Below, piece by piece: positions 43,213 through 51,427 of a stretch of 64,000 bases of DNA. How positions within the stretch are numbered: the first letter of the stretch is position 1; every line of letters begins with the position of its first letter. A program made the translations under genes and the position numbers. The notes below the pieces were generated by a model, which saw only the letters and a program-made list of their open reading frames with translations, had not been told where the DNA came from and searched no databases. The DNA is from SZUA-584 sp964441275 (GTDB lineage Bacteria; Bacillota; Clostridia; Christensenellales; SZUA-584): NCBI GenBank assembly GCA_964441275.1, contig CAYTUG010000002.1, forward strand, positions 84,027 to 148,026, written 5' to 3'.

Positions 43213-44127
43213 TTATAGCACCAACAAAGAGATAACCGGTATTGTGACCAACGACAGCAATGTGCTTACAATAACAATTTGAACAGCCAAAACAGAATCC
43301 GAATTATATTTTTCAGTAAGCACCGGCACCGTTGCCCCCGCAGGCATTGCAGAGATTACAACCGATACCCCAAGCACTAAACCCGAAACGCCAATGTTTT
43401 TCAATATAAAATAAACGGCAATCGGTATCAGCAAAAGCCTGAAAAATGAATACACGAGCGGCTTTATTCCGGTAAATACTTTTTTTAAATCCGCACCGGC
43501 AAGTATCATCCCTATCAAAAACATTGAAAGCGGCGTTTGTGTTGCCCCCGCCATCTCTAATATCCCGTTCACAAAAGCGGGAAGCGAAGCTTTAAACAGC
43601 AGCAAAGCGACTCCTATAATAGTTGCTATTAAAGGAGCATTGGCAAGCAGTTTAAAATTAAACCCGTTTTTCGCTTCGCCACAAAGCAGAATTGGCGTAA
43701 CGGTGTAGATTAACAAATGCATAGGTATTGAATACAGCACCGCATATGTAAAGCCCATAGGGCCAAAAAATGCAGCGCATACCGGCCAGCCTAAAAATCC
43801 AAAGTTGTTATTATAAAACGCGCTCCTGTAAACTGCCGCTTCAACCTTGTTTCGTACCGCAGCTGCTCGCGTAAATATAAAACCAACGATTAACGACGCC
43901 AAAAATACGCATGCTGAAATCGCTATAAGAGCAAATATATCTTGCTTTACCGCTTCGTAGTCTGCTTCGCTAATCTTTAATATTATGATTGCGGGAACCG
44001 CAATATTTAATATCAGCTTCGAAAGAAGCCGGGTATTGTCTTCTTTTACAATCTTGCCAAACGCGAACCCTATAATTATTAACAAAAATATTGCCGCGAC
44101 TTTTTCAAAAGCAAAGAATATATTCAT
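43213..44127 (-). CDS. AEC-family (auxin efflux carrier-like) transporter
   Basis: A 304-residue membrane protein with about ten helices in two five-helix halves. The pattern NIAVPAIIILKISEA near 40, YNNNFGFLGWPVCAAFFGPMG near 110 and AMPAGATVPVLTEKYNSD near 265 matches the family, whose bacterial members export or import organic acids such as malate. The substrate is unknown. No Shine-Dalgarno sequence; the ATG is six bases after a predicted -10 box (TAGTAT). Confidence 0.9.
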   Translation of the reverse strand: MNIFFAFEKVAAIFLLIIIGFAFGKIVKEDNTRLLSKLILNIAVPAIIILKISEADYEAVKQDIFALIAISACVFLASLIVGFIFTRAAAVRNKVEAAVYRSAFYNNNFGFLGWPVCAAFFGPMGFTYAVLYSIPMHLLIYTVTPILLCGEAKNGFNFKLLANAPLIATIIGVALLLFKASLPAFVNGILEMAGATQTPLSMFLIGMILAGADLKKVFTGIKPLVYSFFRLLLIPIAVYFILKNIGVSGLVLGVSVVISAMPAGATVPVLTEKYNSDSVLAVQIVIVSTLLSLVTIPVISLLVL

Positions 44128-44133
44128 TTAACA

Positions 44134-44162
44134 ATACTACCATCAACCTTTTTCGTTTTCAA
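44134..44162 (-). promoter_or_regulatory. Predicted promoter placing +1 on the AEC start codon
   Basis: Minus strand TTGAAA (44157-44162), a 17-base spacer, TAGTAT (44134-44139), then six bases to ATG. Confidence 0.6.
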
Positions 44163-44226
44163 CCGATGCGGCTTGCAAAATTGCCGGCCGCTACAACATC
44201 TTATATCAATTGCGCACAAAAGCATA

Positions 44227-44255
44227 TTGCATTTTTTAATATCGCAGCATATAAT
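44227..44255 (+). promoter_or_regulatory. dinB promoter
   Basis: TTGCAT (44227-44232), a 17-base spacer, TATAAT (44250-44255). The predicted +1 near 44262 falls in the LexA box. Confidence 0.8.
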
Positions 44256-44260
44256 TATAT

Positions 44261-44274
44261 CGAACATATGTTCG
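44261..44274. promoter_or_regulatory. LexA (SOS) box
   Basis: CGAACATATGTTCG, a perfect palindrome matching the Gram-positive CGAACRNRYGTTYG consensus, placed directly after the -10 box so that bound LexA would block dinB transcription. Confidence 0.9.
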
Positions 44275-44289
44275 AGGGAGGCCATTTTT

Positions 44290-45516
44290 ATGCAACGTAT
44301 TATATTGCATTCCGATATGAACAATTTCTATGCAAGCATAGAATGCGTGCATCGCCCTAAAATAAGGGGCTGCCCGGTTGTGGTGGGCGGCGATGAACAA
44401 TTGCGCCATGGCATTGTGCTTGCTAAAAACGATATTGCCAAGGCTATGGGCATTCGTACCGGTCAAACGCTTTGGCAAGCTCGCCAGATGTGTCCGGACT
44501 TAATTGTAATTGCGCCAAATTATCCTTTATATCAGCGATATGCTAAATTTTTGCGCCAAATATACGCGGATTTTACCGACAAAATAGAACCTTTCGGGCT
44601 TGACGAAGCGTGGCTTGATGTGAGCGGTGATGACGGCGTTATGGTTGCCGACAAAATACGGGCGCGGATAAGAGAAGAGCTTGGAATAACCGCTTCGATA
44701 GGCGTAAGCTACAACAAAATATTTGCAAAACTCGGTTCGGATATCAAAAAGCCGGACGCAACCACCCTTATAAGCCAAACCAATTTTAAACTTGTAGCAT
44801 GGCCGCTACCCGTTGAAGTACTTTTATATGTAGGTCGTGCAACAAAATTAAAGCTGAACAGATTCGGGATATCCACAATAGGCGAGCTTGCGGAAACGCC
44901 TCTTTCGCTTTTGTGCAACGCACTCGGAAAAGCCGGCAAAGTGCTGCATCAGTTTGCAAACGGTCTTGACAACTCCCCGGTAATGCGGGCGGGTGAGCTA
45001 TCCCCGGTAAAATCAATCGGAAACAGCACCACAGCGCCAAGGGATCTTGTATGCAACGACGATGTAAAAATCACTATGTTCATACTGTGCGAAAGCGTAT
45101 GCGCCCGTATGCGCGAACATGGTTTTATGTGCCGCACTGTAGTCATATCGGTTCGCGATAATGAGCTTTTTAGTTTTGAACGCCAAGCAAAACTTCCGCG
45201 GCCTTCTTTCGTATCGGGCATCATAGCGCACACCGCAATGCAGTTGTTCTCCCGGGAATATAATTGGTCCAAACCGATCCGAAGCATAGGGGTGCGCTGC
45301 ACGGATCTGATACCTGCAAACAGCCCTGTGCAAACATCGATTCTGTGCGATGAGCAAAAACTGCGCAAGCAGGAATCTTTAGAAGGAACTATAGATTCCC
45401 TCCGCAAAAGGTTTGGGCGTTTTTGCATACAGCGTGCTTGCATGACTGCGGATAAACCGCTTTGCGGCATTACCCCTAAGGAAGGTAATGTTTTTGGCCG
45501 GGGGTTGGACAAATGA
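44290..45516 (+). CDS. dinB: DNA polymerase IV (Y-family translesion polymerase)
   Basis: A 408-residue Y-family polymerase copying past damaged bases. The start of the palm, MQRIILHSDMNNFYASIECV, has the first catalytic Asp; PFGLDEAWLDVS supplies the Asp/Glu pair. GIRTGQTLWQARQMCPDLIV and ASIGVSYNKIFAKLGSDIKKP are finger/palm motifs. Thumb and little-finger domains follow. I chose ATG 44290 with GGGAGG upstream; a longer frame from 44173 would run through the promoter and LexA box. It overlaps the next small gene by ATGA. Confidence 0.95.
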   Translation: MQRIILHSDMNNFYASIECVHRPKIRGCPVVVGGDEQLRHGIVLAKNDIAKAMGIRTGQTLWQARQMCPDLIVIAPNYPLYQRYAKFLRQIYADFTDKIEPFGLDEAWLDVSGDDGVMVADKIRARIREELGITASIGVSYNKIFAKLGSDIKKPDATTLISQTNFKLVAWPLPVEVLLYVGRATKLKLNRFGISTIGELAETPLSLLCNALGKAGKVLHQFANGLDNSPVMRAGELSPVKSIGNSTTAPRDLVCNDDVKITMFILCESVCARMREHGFMCRTVVISVRDNELFSFERQAKLPRPSFVSGIIAHTAMQLFSREYNWSKPIRSIGVRCTDLIPANSPVQTSILCDEQKLRKQESLEGTIDSLRKRFGRFCIQRACMTADKPLCGITPKEGNVFGRGLDK

Positions 45517-45770
45517 AAGAGCAGCGATATTGCAACGGCAATAAAGTTTATGTAAAAGTGAAAGCTCTGTTTTCACCCGAAGGGCAGCTTATGCCTGTGG
45601 CTTTTTGGTGGGAAAGCGGGCGCAAATACGTGATTGATAGGGTAACGGAAGTATGCCGTGCCGCAAGCCTCAAAGCAGGCGGCATAGGCATACGCTATAC
45701 CTGCGTGGTTTGCGGCAAACGAACGTACCTGTTTTACGAAGAAGACCGATGGTTTATTGAGCGCAAATAA
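45513..45770 (+). CDS. Small dinB-linked protein (DUF6504-like)
   Basis: An 85-residue protein, translationally coupled to dinB (ATGA overlap) and so also in the SOS unit. The pattern PVAFWWESGRKYVIDRVTEVCRAA, then RYTCVVCGKRTYLFYEEDRWFIER, resembles the small beta-rich DUF6504 proteins found next to Y-family polymerases in other bacteria; I am only moderately sure. A CVVC pair could bind metal. It may be a polymerase accessory factor. Confidence 0.75.
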   Translation: MKEQRYCNGNKVYVKVKALFSPEGQLMPVAFWWESGRKYVIDRVTEVCRAASLKAGGIGIRYTCVVCGKRTYLFYEEDRWFIERK

Positions 45771-45796
45771 TATTACAGGCAATAAAGTAATGCGCC

Positions 45797-47191
45797 TTAT
45801 TTGGTCAAATACTCAAACATCGATTTGGCGGCAATTTTGCCCGCGCCCATCGCAAGTATAACCGTTGCCGCACCCGTAACCGCATCTCCGCCGGCATATA
45901 CGCCCTCTATAGAGGTCTCTGCGGTTTTCTCATCAACTATTATACCGCCCCAGCTTTGTGTTTTTAACCCGGGCGTAACATTTCGCATAAGCGGGTTAGG
46001 GCTTTGACCTATAGCGATAACAACGGCATCAAGCTCGATTTGATACTCGGAGCCTTCAACAGGCAAAGGGCGTCTGCGTCCCGAGCTGTCCGGCTCTCCA
46101 AGCTCCATCTTCTGCAGGATCATGCCGCGAACACTGCCTTCCTGAGTGCCGAGTATCTCTGTTGGATTTACAAGCATCTGGAATATTATCCCTTCTTCTT
46201 TTGCATGTTCAACCTCTTCCGCGCGGGCGGGCATTTCGGCTTCGCTTCTGCGGTACACTATATAAACCTCTTGCGCGCCCAATCTTTTTGCGCATCTTGC
46301 GGCGTCCATAGCAACGTTGCCCCCGCCCACTACGGCAACTTTTTTGTGCCGCGCTACAGGCGTATCAAACTCAGGAAACTTATATCCTTTCATAAGGTTT
46401 ATTCTTGTCAGAAATTCGTTAGCGGAATATACCCCGTTCAAATTTTCTCCCGGCAAACCCATAAATTTTGGCAATCCGGCGCCGGTGCCAATAAATATGG
46501 CTTGATAGCCCATTTCTTTTAAATCGTCTATGGTCAGCACCTTGCCCATAACCATGTTAGTCTCGATTTTTACTCCCATTTTCTTAAGCTCTTCTATCTC
46601 TTTTTGCACCAAGCCCTTAGGCAGACGAAATTCGGGTATACCGTAAACAAGCACCCCGCCCGCAGTATGAAAAGCCTCGAAAACCGTCACATCAACTCCC
46701 ATTTTAGCAAGGTCCGCCGCACATGTAAGCCCTGCAGGGCCCGAACCGATAACCGCCGCTTTCTTGCCGACAGGCTTTGCACTGTGCTCAGTTTCGGCGC
46801 CGTGTTGTATTGCGTAATCTGCACAAAACCGCTCTAACCGCCCTATCCCCACGGGTTCTCCCTTTATCGCGCGCACACAGTATTTTTCGCATTGGTCTTC
46901 TTGAGGGCAAACCCTGCCGCAGACAGCAGGCAAACCGTTGGTCTCTCTTATTTTATTGTATCCGTCTATAAATTTGCCTTCCGCCACAAGCGCAATAAAC
47001 TCAGGAATTTGAACATTAACAGGACATCCGGCTACACACGGCCTATGTTTGCATTGCAAACAACGCAAAGCTTCGCTTCGCGCCATTTCAACCGTATAAC
47101 CGAGCGCAACTTCATTAAAGTTTTTGGCCCTTATTTTTGCGTCTTGTTCGGGCATAGCCGTTTTTTCAGGCTGCATGTTGCGTTTTATCAT
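45797..47191 (-). CDS. nfnB: NfnB-type NADPH-dependent glutamate-synthase-like FAD subunit
   Basis: A 464-residue flavoprotein of the GltD family. The N-terminal [4Fe-4S] region has ALRCLQCKHRPCVAGCPVNV and CGRVCPQEDQCEKYC. Two nucleotide folds are VIGSGPAGLTCAADLA and VVGGGNVAMDAARCAKR, with a C-terminal GVYAGGDAVTGAATVILAMGAG. Paired with the ferredoxin-reductase-like gene upstream it forms NfnAB, which transfers electrons from NADH and reduced ferredoxin to NADP by bifurcation. The start is ATG 47191 after GGGGGTGCGC, overlapping the nfnA stop (ATGA). Confidence 0.92.
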   Translation of the reverse strand: MIKRNMQPEKTAMPEQDAKIRAKNFNEVALGYTVEMARSEALRCLQCKHRPCVAGCPVNVQIPEFIALVAEGKFIDGYNKIRETNGLPAVCGRVCPQEDQCEKYCVRAIKGEPVGIGRLERFCADYAIQHGAETEHSAKPVGKKAAVIGSGPAGLTCAADLAKMGVDVTVFEAFHTAGGVLVYGIPEFRLPKGLVQKEIEELKKMGVKIETNMVMGKVLTIDDLKEMGYQAIFIGTGAGLPKFMGLPGENLNGVYSANEFLTRINLMKGYKFPEFDTPVARHKKVAVVGGGNVAMDAARCAKRLGAQEVYIVYRRSEAEMPARAEEVEHAKEEGIIFQMLVNPTEILGTQEGSVRGMILQKMELGEPDSSGRRRPLPVEGSEYQIELDAVVIAIGQSPNPLMRNVTPGLKTQSWGGIIVDEKTAETSIEGVYAGGDAVTGAATVILAMGAGKIAAKSMFEYLTK

Positions 47192-48021
47192 TTGCGCACC
47201 CCCGAAAACAGATTGCACGATTCCCCCTCTTGTTTTTTGTACATTCCCTGCCGCCTTATGGCTTCGTCAAAATCAACCTGGTGTCCGTCAAAATCAGGAC
47301 CGTCAACGCAGGCGAACTTTGTTTCGCCGCCCACCGTTACGCGGCATCCGCCGCACATTCCGGTGCCGTCTATCATAATGGGGTTCATGCTTATTATCGT
47401 TTTTATACCGTATTGTTTTGTAAGTTTCGATACAAATTTCATCATAATCAGCGGTCCTATCGCAATCACTATATCAAACTTCTCGCCCGAGTCTATTTCC
47501 GCTTTAAGCGCATCCGTAACAAAACCTTTATTGCCGTTGCTACCATCGTCTGTCGTAACTATTAGTTTTTTTGATACCGCCGCCATTTCATCTTCAAGAA
47601 GCATCAAATCTTTGCTGCGAAATCCTATTATGCTTGTAACGTCAACTCCAATAGAGTGCAGTTTTTTTGCCTGCGGATATGCAATTGCGGTGCCAAGCCC
47701 GCCGCCTATTACCGCAGCTTTTTTAATGTTTTCATCAAAATGCGAGGGCCTTCCAAGCGGCCCCACAAAATCAAGAATAAAATCGCCCTCGTTAAGCGTT
47801 CCAAGCTGGATAGTCGTTTTCCCCACCTCTTGGAATATGATAGTTATGTAGCCTTCTTTTGCATCGTAATCGGCAATCGTCAGCGGGATGCGCTCTCCTT
47901 GCTCGTCTATCCTTAATATTATAAATTGCCCGGGCTGCGCTTTTTTTGCTATTAACGGCGCTTTAACAACCATAAGTTTTACCTGGTCGCTCAATACCTT
48001 CTTTCTGATAATCTCAAACAC
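47188..48021 (-). CDS. nfnA: NfnA-type ferredoxin-NADP reductase subunit
   Basis: A 277-residue FAD/NAD and [2Fe-2S] protein of the dihydroorotate-dehydrogenase-electron-transfer family. It opens FEIIRKKVLSDQVKLMVV, has AQPGQFIILRIDEQGERIPLTIAD for FAD, AAVIGGGLGTAIAYPQAKKL for the nucleotide, and the cluster motif GTGMCGGCRVTVGGETKFACVDGPDFDGHQVDF. The start is GTG 48019-48021 after AGGGGGAA; longer upstream frames run into the intergenic region and lack a ribosome site. Precedes nfnB. Confidence 0.92.
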   Translation of the reverse strand: MFEIIRKKVLSDQVKLMVVKAPLIAKKAQPGQFIILRIDEQGERIPLTIADYDAKEGYITIIFQEVGKTTIQLGTLNEGDFILDFVGPLGRPSHFDENIKKAAVIGGGLGTAIAYPQAKKLHSIGVDVTSIIGFRSKDLMLLEDEMAAVSKKLIVTTDDGSNGNKGFVTDALKAEIDSGEKFDIVIAIGPLIMMKFVSKLTKQYGIKTIISMNPIMIDGTGMCGGCRVTVGGETKFACVDGPDFDGHQVDFDEAIRRQGMYKKQEGESCNLFSGVRK

Positions 48022-48250
48022 TGCAGCTATTCCCCCTAATTCTTGTTCGGTACGACAAGCAACATTATAGCACTCGCGCAATAATAAAAAAAGTATTACA
48101 GCATATATTTTTAGTTGTTGTGAGCAGACGCTTGCCAAGCTTGACAAGACCTGTGAGCGTTTTGCATTAAGTTTTACTATCAGCATAGTTACTTTAAGAT
48201 GTGCAAAGCATTTTCCTGTTGTATGGAAATTATATGTTATATAAAAATTG
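48022..48250. other. nfnA upstream region, no gene seen
   Basis: A minus-strand TATAAT occurs near 48065-48070 without a good -35. The rest, up to the IS30 left end at 48251, shows no coding or RNA feature I can support. Confidence 0.4.
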
Positions 48251-48774
48251 TGGCAAGTTGTAAAATGGATTGCCCAAAATAAAAAAAGGATGACCATCAA
48301 GGTCACAAACCAGTTACACTTGAGTTGTTAAACAAAGGCAACGGGGGTGAGATGATGGGTCAAAAACATCATACCAAAAGTACGGGGAAATGGAAACAGT
48401 TAAGTGAGAAAGAACGGTATCAAATAGAAATATTGTTGAAAGAGAAACGCACGGTCAAAGAAATAGGAGACCGGCGAACAATAGAACGAGAAATTGCTCG
48501 CGGGAGCGTGGTACAATGGGGTAGCGAGTGGCGTGAAAGGATGTGCTACTGTGCCAACGCAGGGCAACGTATATGCGAAGAAAATGCGGCCAATAAGGGA
48601 CGGCCGCTAAAGATTGGCCATGCTCATAGGCTCGCAGCACATATAGATAAAAAGATAGGCAAAGAACAATATGCGCCTGATGCGGTAATCGGGGAAATAC
48701 GGTCAAAAGGTTTGAAACCGATATATGTACGAAAACTGTCTATAACTATTTAGGCCATGACATCTTTTTAGTCA
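48251..48774 (+). mobile_element. Truncated IS30-family element (left end plus broken transposase)
   Basis: The left terminal region (48251-48305) recurs nearly identically at 63945-64000. Within it lies the N-terminal half of an IS30 transposase (from ATG 48352): WKQLSEKERYQIEILLKEKR, RRTIEREIARGS, CEENAANKGRPLKIGH and YAPDAVIGEIRSKGLK. A few residues of the helix-turn-helix seem deleted before DRRTIE. A frameshift near 48720 separates KGLK from DICTKTVYNYLGHDIF in another frame. The DDE part is missing; the element ends about 48774 against unrelated IS sequence. Confidence 0.85.
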
Positions 48775-48783
48775 AAGCATTAT

Positions 48784-49234
48784 GACAAGTGTACACGAAT
48801 AAGATGCAGAATGATATTTGAGGAATTGAGCAATTGGAATTCAGTAATGTTTTTACACTATGTCAGAAAGAAGTTCCCATTTGATATCCAGTGCGTGCAG
48901 ACGGATAATGGCACCGAGTTTACAAATGTGCTATCCAATTCATCGGCACTTACGGCTTTTGAGCAGTATTTGAAAAAGGAGAAGATACGGCACAAGAGGA
49001 TACGCGTGGCGACGCCAAGGCATAACGGTAAGGTAGAGCGCGTACACCGGATGGACAGCGAAAGGTTCTATGCGGCCAGAACATTCTATTCGGTGAAAGA
49101 TGCAAACGAGCAACTGTAGCGCTATCAGAGATGGGACAACAACTTTCCGCTGCTGGTTTTAGGGCGAAAATCGCCCCTCCAGTAATGGATGGAACTTTCT
49201 GCCCAATGTGTAACAGATCATTTGACAACGTAGC
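48784..49234 (+). mobile_element. Truncated IS481/IS3-like element: DDE domain remnant and right end
   Basis: From 48784 one frame reads KCTRIRCRMIFEELSNWNS, then FPFDIQCVQTDNGTEFTN and TPRHNGKVERVHRMDSERFYA, the integrase core of an IS481-type transposase. A TAG at 49117-49119 interrupts it before the usual RWDNNFPLLVLGRKSPLQ, and the frame ends at 49185. The N-terminus is absent. Bases 49202-49233 (GTGTAACAGATCATTTGACAAC) look like the element's terminal repeat; copies occur at 61891-61922 and partly at 26195. Confidence 0.8.
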
Positions 49235-49281
49235 CATTATACCGGAAACGATGTACTTTTGCCCTAAAGGATATTTTAACT

Positions 49282-51360
49282 TCACTTATACCGAATATAA
49301 GCTGCGCATGCTGAAAAATCCGCTGATGGTGTGTATAGCAATTTGCTATCAACAATCGTGAAGTTTTGTTTTCCAAAGCCATCAATGATCTCTGCATTCT
49401 TCGGTATATCAACGTTCATTTCGCGGGATTTTTCAAAACCATGTCCAACCGCCAGTATTGACCTTGTTTCATCATTTTTTCTCACAATTACCTGGCTGCC
49501 CCGAGGGTTATTATAAGAACCTTCGCCCTCACGATAAATATACTGATTCCCTTTGATGATAACTGAGTTGATTCTTTTATAAAAATTGATGGCTTCACTC
49601 AGCAGTTTTTCTTGATTCCCATCCATCTCAAGAATATCGCCCGAGATACACATCCTGCCTATCATTGTGGCTGCCAACGAATAGATCGCGCGCCGTGTAT
49701 CGTCGTTTTTTCTGAGAACGCACCATATTTGATTCTGGCGTGCTGGAACCACTCGTCCGACATTTGCGGCAATAACAGGGATGGATTGGCACTCATGCGC
49801 ATCGGAAAAGCTGTTCATGGAAGAAAGCATGAGCATAGACGGCTCTGCTCTGTGTCCGCCTGAAGCACAGTTTTCCACAATAATGTCCGGGATAGAACCA
49901 TGCAGTTCGACAAGAAAGCTTTGAACTGCGAGCATATTCCGGCGCAAACCTTCGCCCAGCGATTCGTAACCATCACAACCGACCCCGATCGACTCGTTAT
50001 AATCAATTTTAATGTATCCAAAACCGTTGTCTTTCAACAGCCGGAATACCCTATCGCGCAGGTATTCTCTAACACTGGGGTTTTGCATGTCCCAAAATCT
50101 TCGTTTCCCTGCAACAATCGTGCAGCCGTCTTTCTTTAGCAGCCAATCCTGCGATTTTGCCGCTGCTACTGAATCGACCCCGACGCTCTCCAATTCAAAC
50201 CACAATCCGGGTATCATTCCGCACGATTTTACGTAATCGGCCGCCTCTTTTATGCCTTTCGGAAACAATTTTTTTGAGCTTGTCCAATCACCCATATTGT
50301 TTTCCCAATTTCCGTCGGGTGTTTGATACCAGCCAGAATCAATCACAAAATATCCAAAACCGAGAGTCTTTATTTTGTCAGCCATCGCTTTAATCTTCTG
50401 TATCGATGGATTTCCCCATGTGGTACAAAATTCATTAAACACTATGGGAACAGTCTTTTCTGATTCCGGGCAATAAACAATTTCATTGTTAAGATATTCA
50501 TTGATTGCTCGCAGTGAATCTTCTTCGTCACCGGAAACAGCGCAAATAATGGCTTTCGGTGTAATGAAAATGTCTTCACCCTGAAGTTCTTTTTCAAAAT
50601 GCCCAAATTCCCTATCCGCAATACCGCCCGAAAAGCAGAGCTCATCCTTGTAACGGGTCAGCTCCATCTGCCATGAATACGGGACTTTAAGCATGGCTCC
50701 CCAGCATATGCCGTTTGCGATATCTTGAACTGCCCCAAAAGTGAAAAATCCTTTTACCGGTAATGACCCCAAAGCACCAAACTTCAGCGATCTTAATCCA
50801 TGTCCGCTCCATGATGGTTCAAAATTCAGATCCTCCATTGTTTGGCTGAGTTTTCTGCCTTCACTGCTCCAATAGCTTAATAGCCGATGCAATTTTATTT
50901 CACTGTCTTTTGTGTTCTTGAACAGGTGAGTATTGACTGAGAACGATGTGAGCATTTGAATTGTGACACAATTATCGTTCTCCATGGCCGCTTCTACCCA
51001 ACATTCAACGGCTTGCCTGCTATCAAAAAGCTTCAGCTTGTGAGAAATTCTCAGCCCGCAGTGATGTCGTAATATCGTTGACACCATCGTATAATTATTG
51101 GTTCTTGATATTTCTTGATGTGAATACTGCAGCTCTTCCGTTGTGGACGTATTCCGCATTGTTGACCCGTTAGCGAAACCACATTTCGCCACACCACCAA
51201 GTATACCTACATGCACCAAAGAATCGACATGCTGTTCCGCGATACTGATCTTCCGATTTAAGGAAACGGGCACAAAGACTATACCCACTTTCCCGTTGGG
51301 ATTTTTAATATAGACTATTTTAAGATAGTTGTTCTGATACTCACCGATAATCATATTCAT
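49282..51360 (-). CDS. Alpha-galactosidase, GH36 family
   Basis: A 692-residue glycosidase for melibiose, raffinose or other alpha-galactosides. An N-terminal beta-supersandwich precedes a TIM barrel with GYFVIDSGWYQTPDGNWENNMGDW and PGLWFELESVGVDS. The nucleophile Asp lies in YIKIDYNESIGVGCDG, DIIVENCASGGHRAEPSML follows, and the acid/base Asp is in SFSDAHECQ. No signal peptide, so it acts on imported sugar, fitting the ABC importer upstream. A strong hairpin lies between the binding-protein gene and this one, so its expression may be attenuated or separately promoted. Confidence 0.93.
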   Translation of the reverse strand: MNMIIGEYQNNYLKIVYIKNPNGKVGIVFVPVSLNRKISIAEQHVDSLVHVGILGGVAKCGFANGSTMRNTSTTEELQYSHQEISRTNNYTMVSTILRHHCGLRISHKLKLFDSRQAVECWVEAAMENDNCVTIQMLTSFSVNTHLFKNTKDSEIKLHRLLSYWSSEGRKLSQTMEDLNFEPSWSGHGLRSLKFGALGSLPVKGFFTFGAVQDIANGICWGAMLKVPYSWQMELTRYKDELCFSGGIADREFGHFEKELQGEDIFITPKAIICAVSGDEEDSLRAINEYLNNEIVYCPESEKTVPIVFNEFCTTWGNPSIQKIKAMADKIKTLGFGYFVIDSGWYQTPDGNWENNMGDWTSSKKLFPKGIKEAADYVKSCGMIPGLWFELESVGVDSVAAAKSQDWLLKKDGCTIVAGKRRFWDMQNPSVREYLRDRVFRLLKDNGFGYIKIDYNESIGVGCDGYESLGEGLRRNMLAVQSFLVELHGSIPDIIVENCASGGHRAEPSMLMLSSMNSFSDAHECQSIPVIAANVGRVVPARQNQIWCVLRKNDDTRRAIYSLAATMIGRMCISGDILEMDGNQEKLLSEAINFYKRINSVIIKGNQYIYREGEGSYNNPRGSQVIVRKNDETRSILAVGHGFEKSREMNVDIPKNAEIIDGFGKQNFTIVDSKLLYTPSADFSACAAYIRYK

Positions 51361-51380
51361 GTTATTTCTCCCATAAAAAA

Positions 51381-51413
51381 GACTAAAGAGGAACTCAATG
51401 TTCCTCTTTAGTC
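51381..51413 (-). terminator. Strong rho-independent terminator after the sugar-binding protein gene
   Basis: Perfect 14-base arms (51381-51394, 51400-51413) around a five-base loop, followed on the minus strand by six T. Confidence 0.88.
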
Positions 51414-51427
51414 ATAAAGAAGCAAAA

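Noticed and set aside
46892..47851. A 319-codon plus-strand open frame
   Set aside because: It lies antisense to nfnA and nfnB, which have clear motifs and ribosome sites. Long opposite frames are expected with this codon bias.
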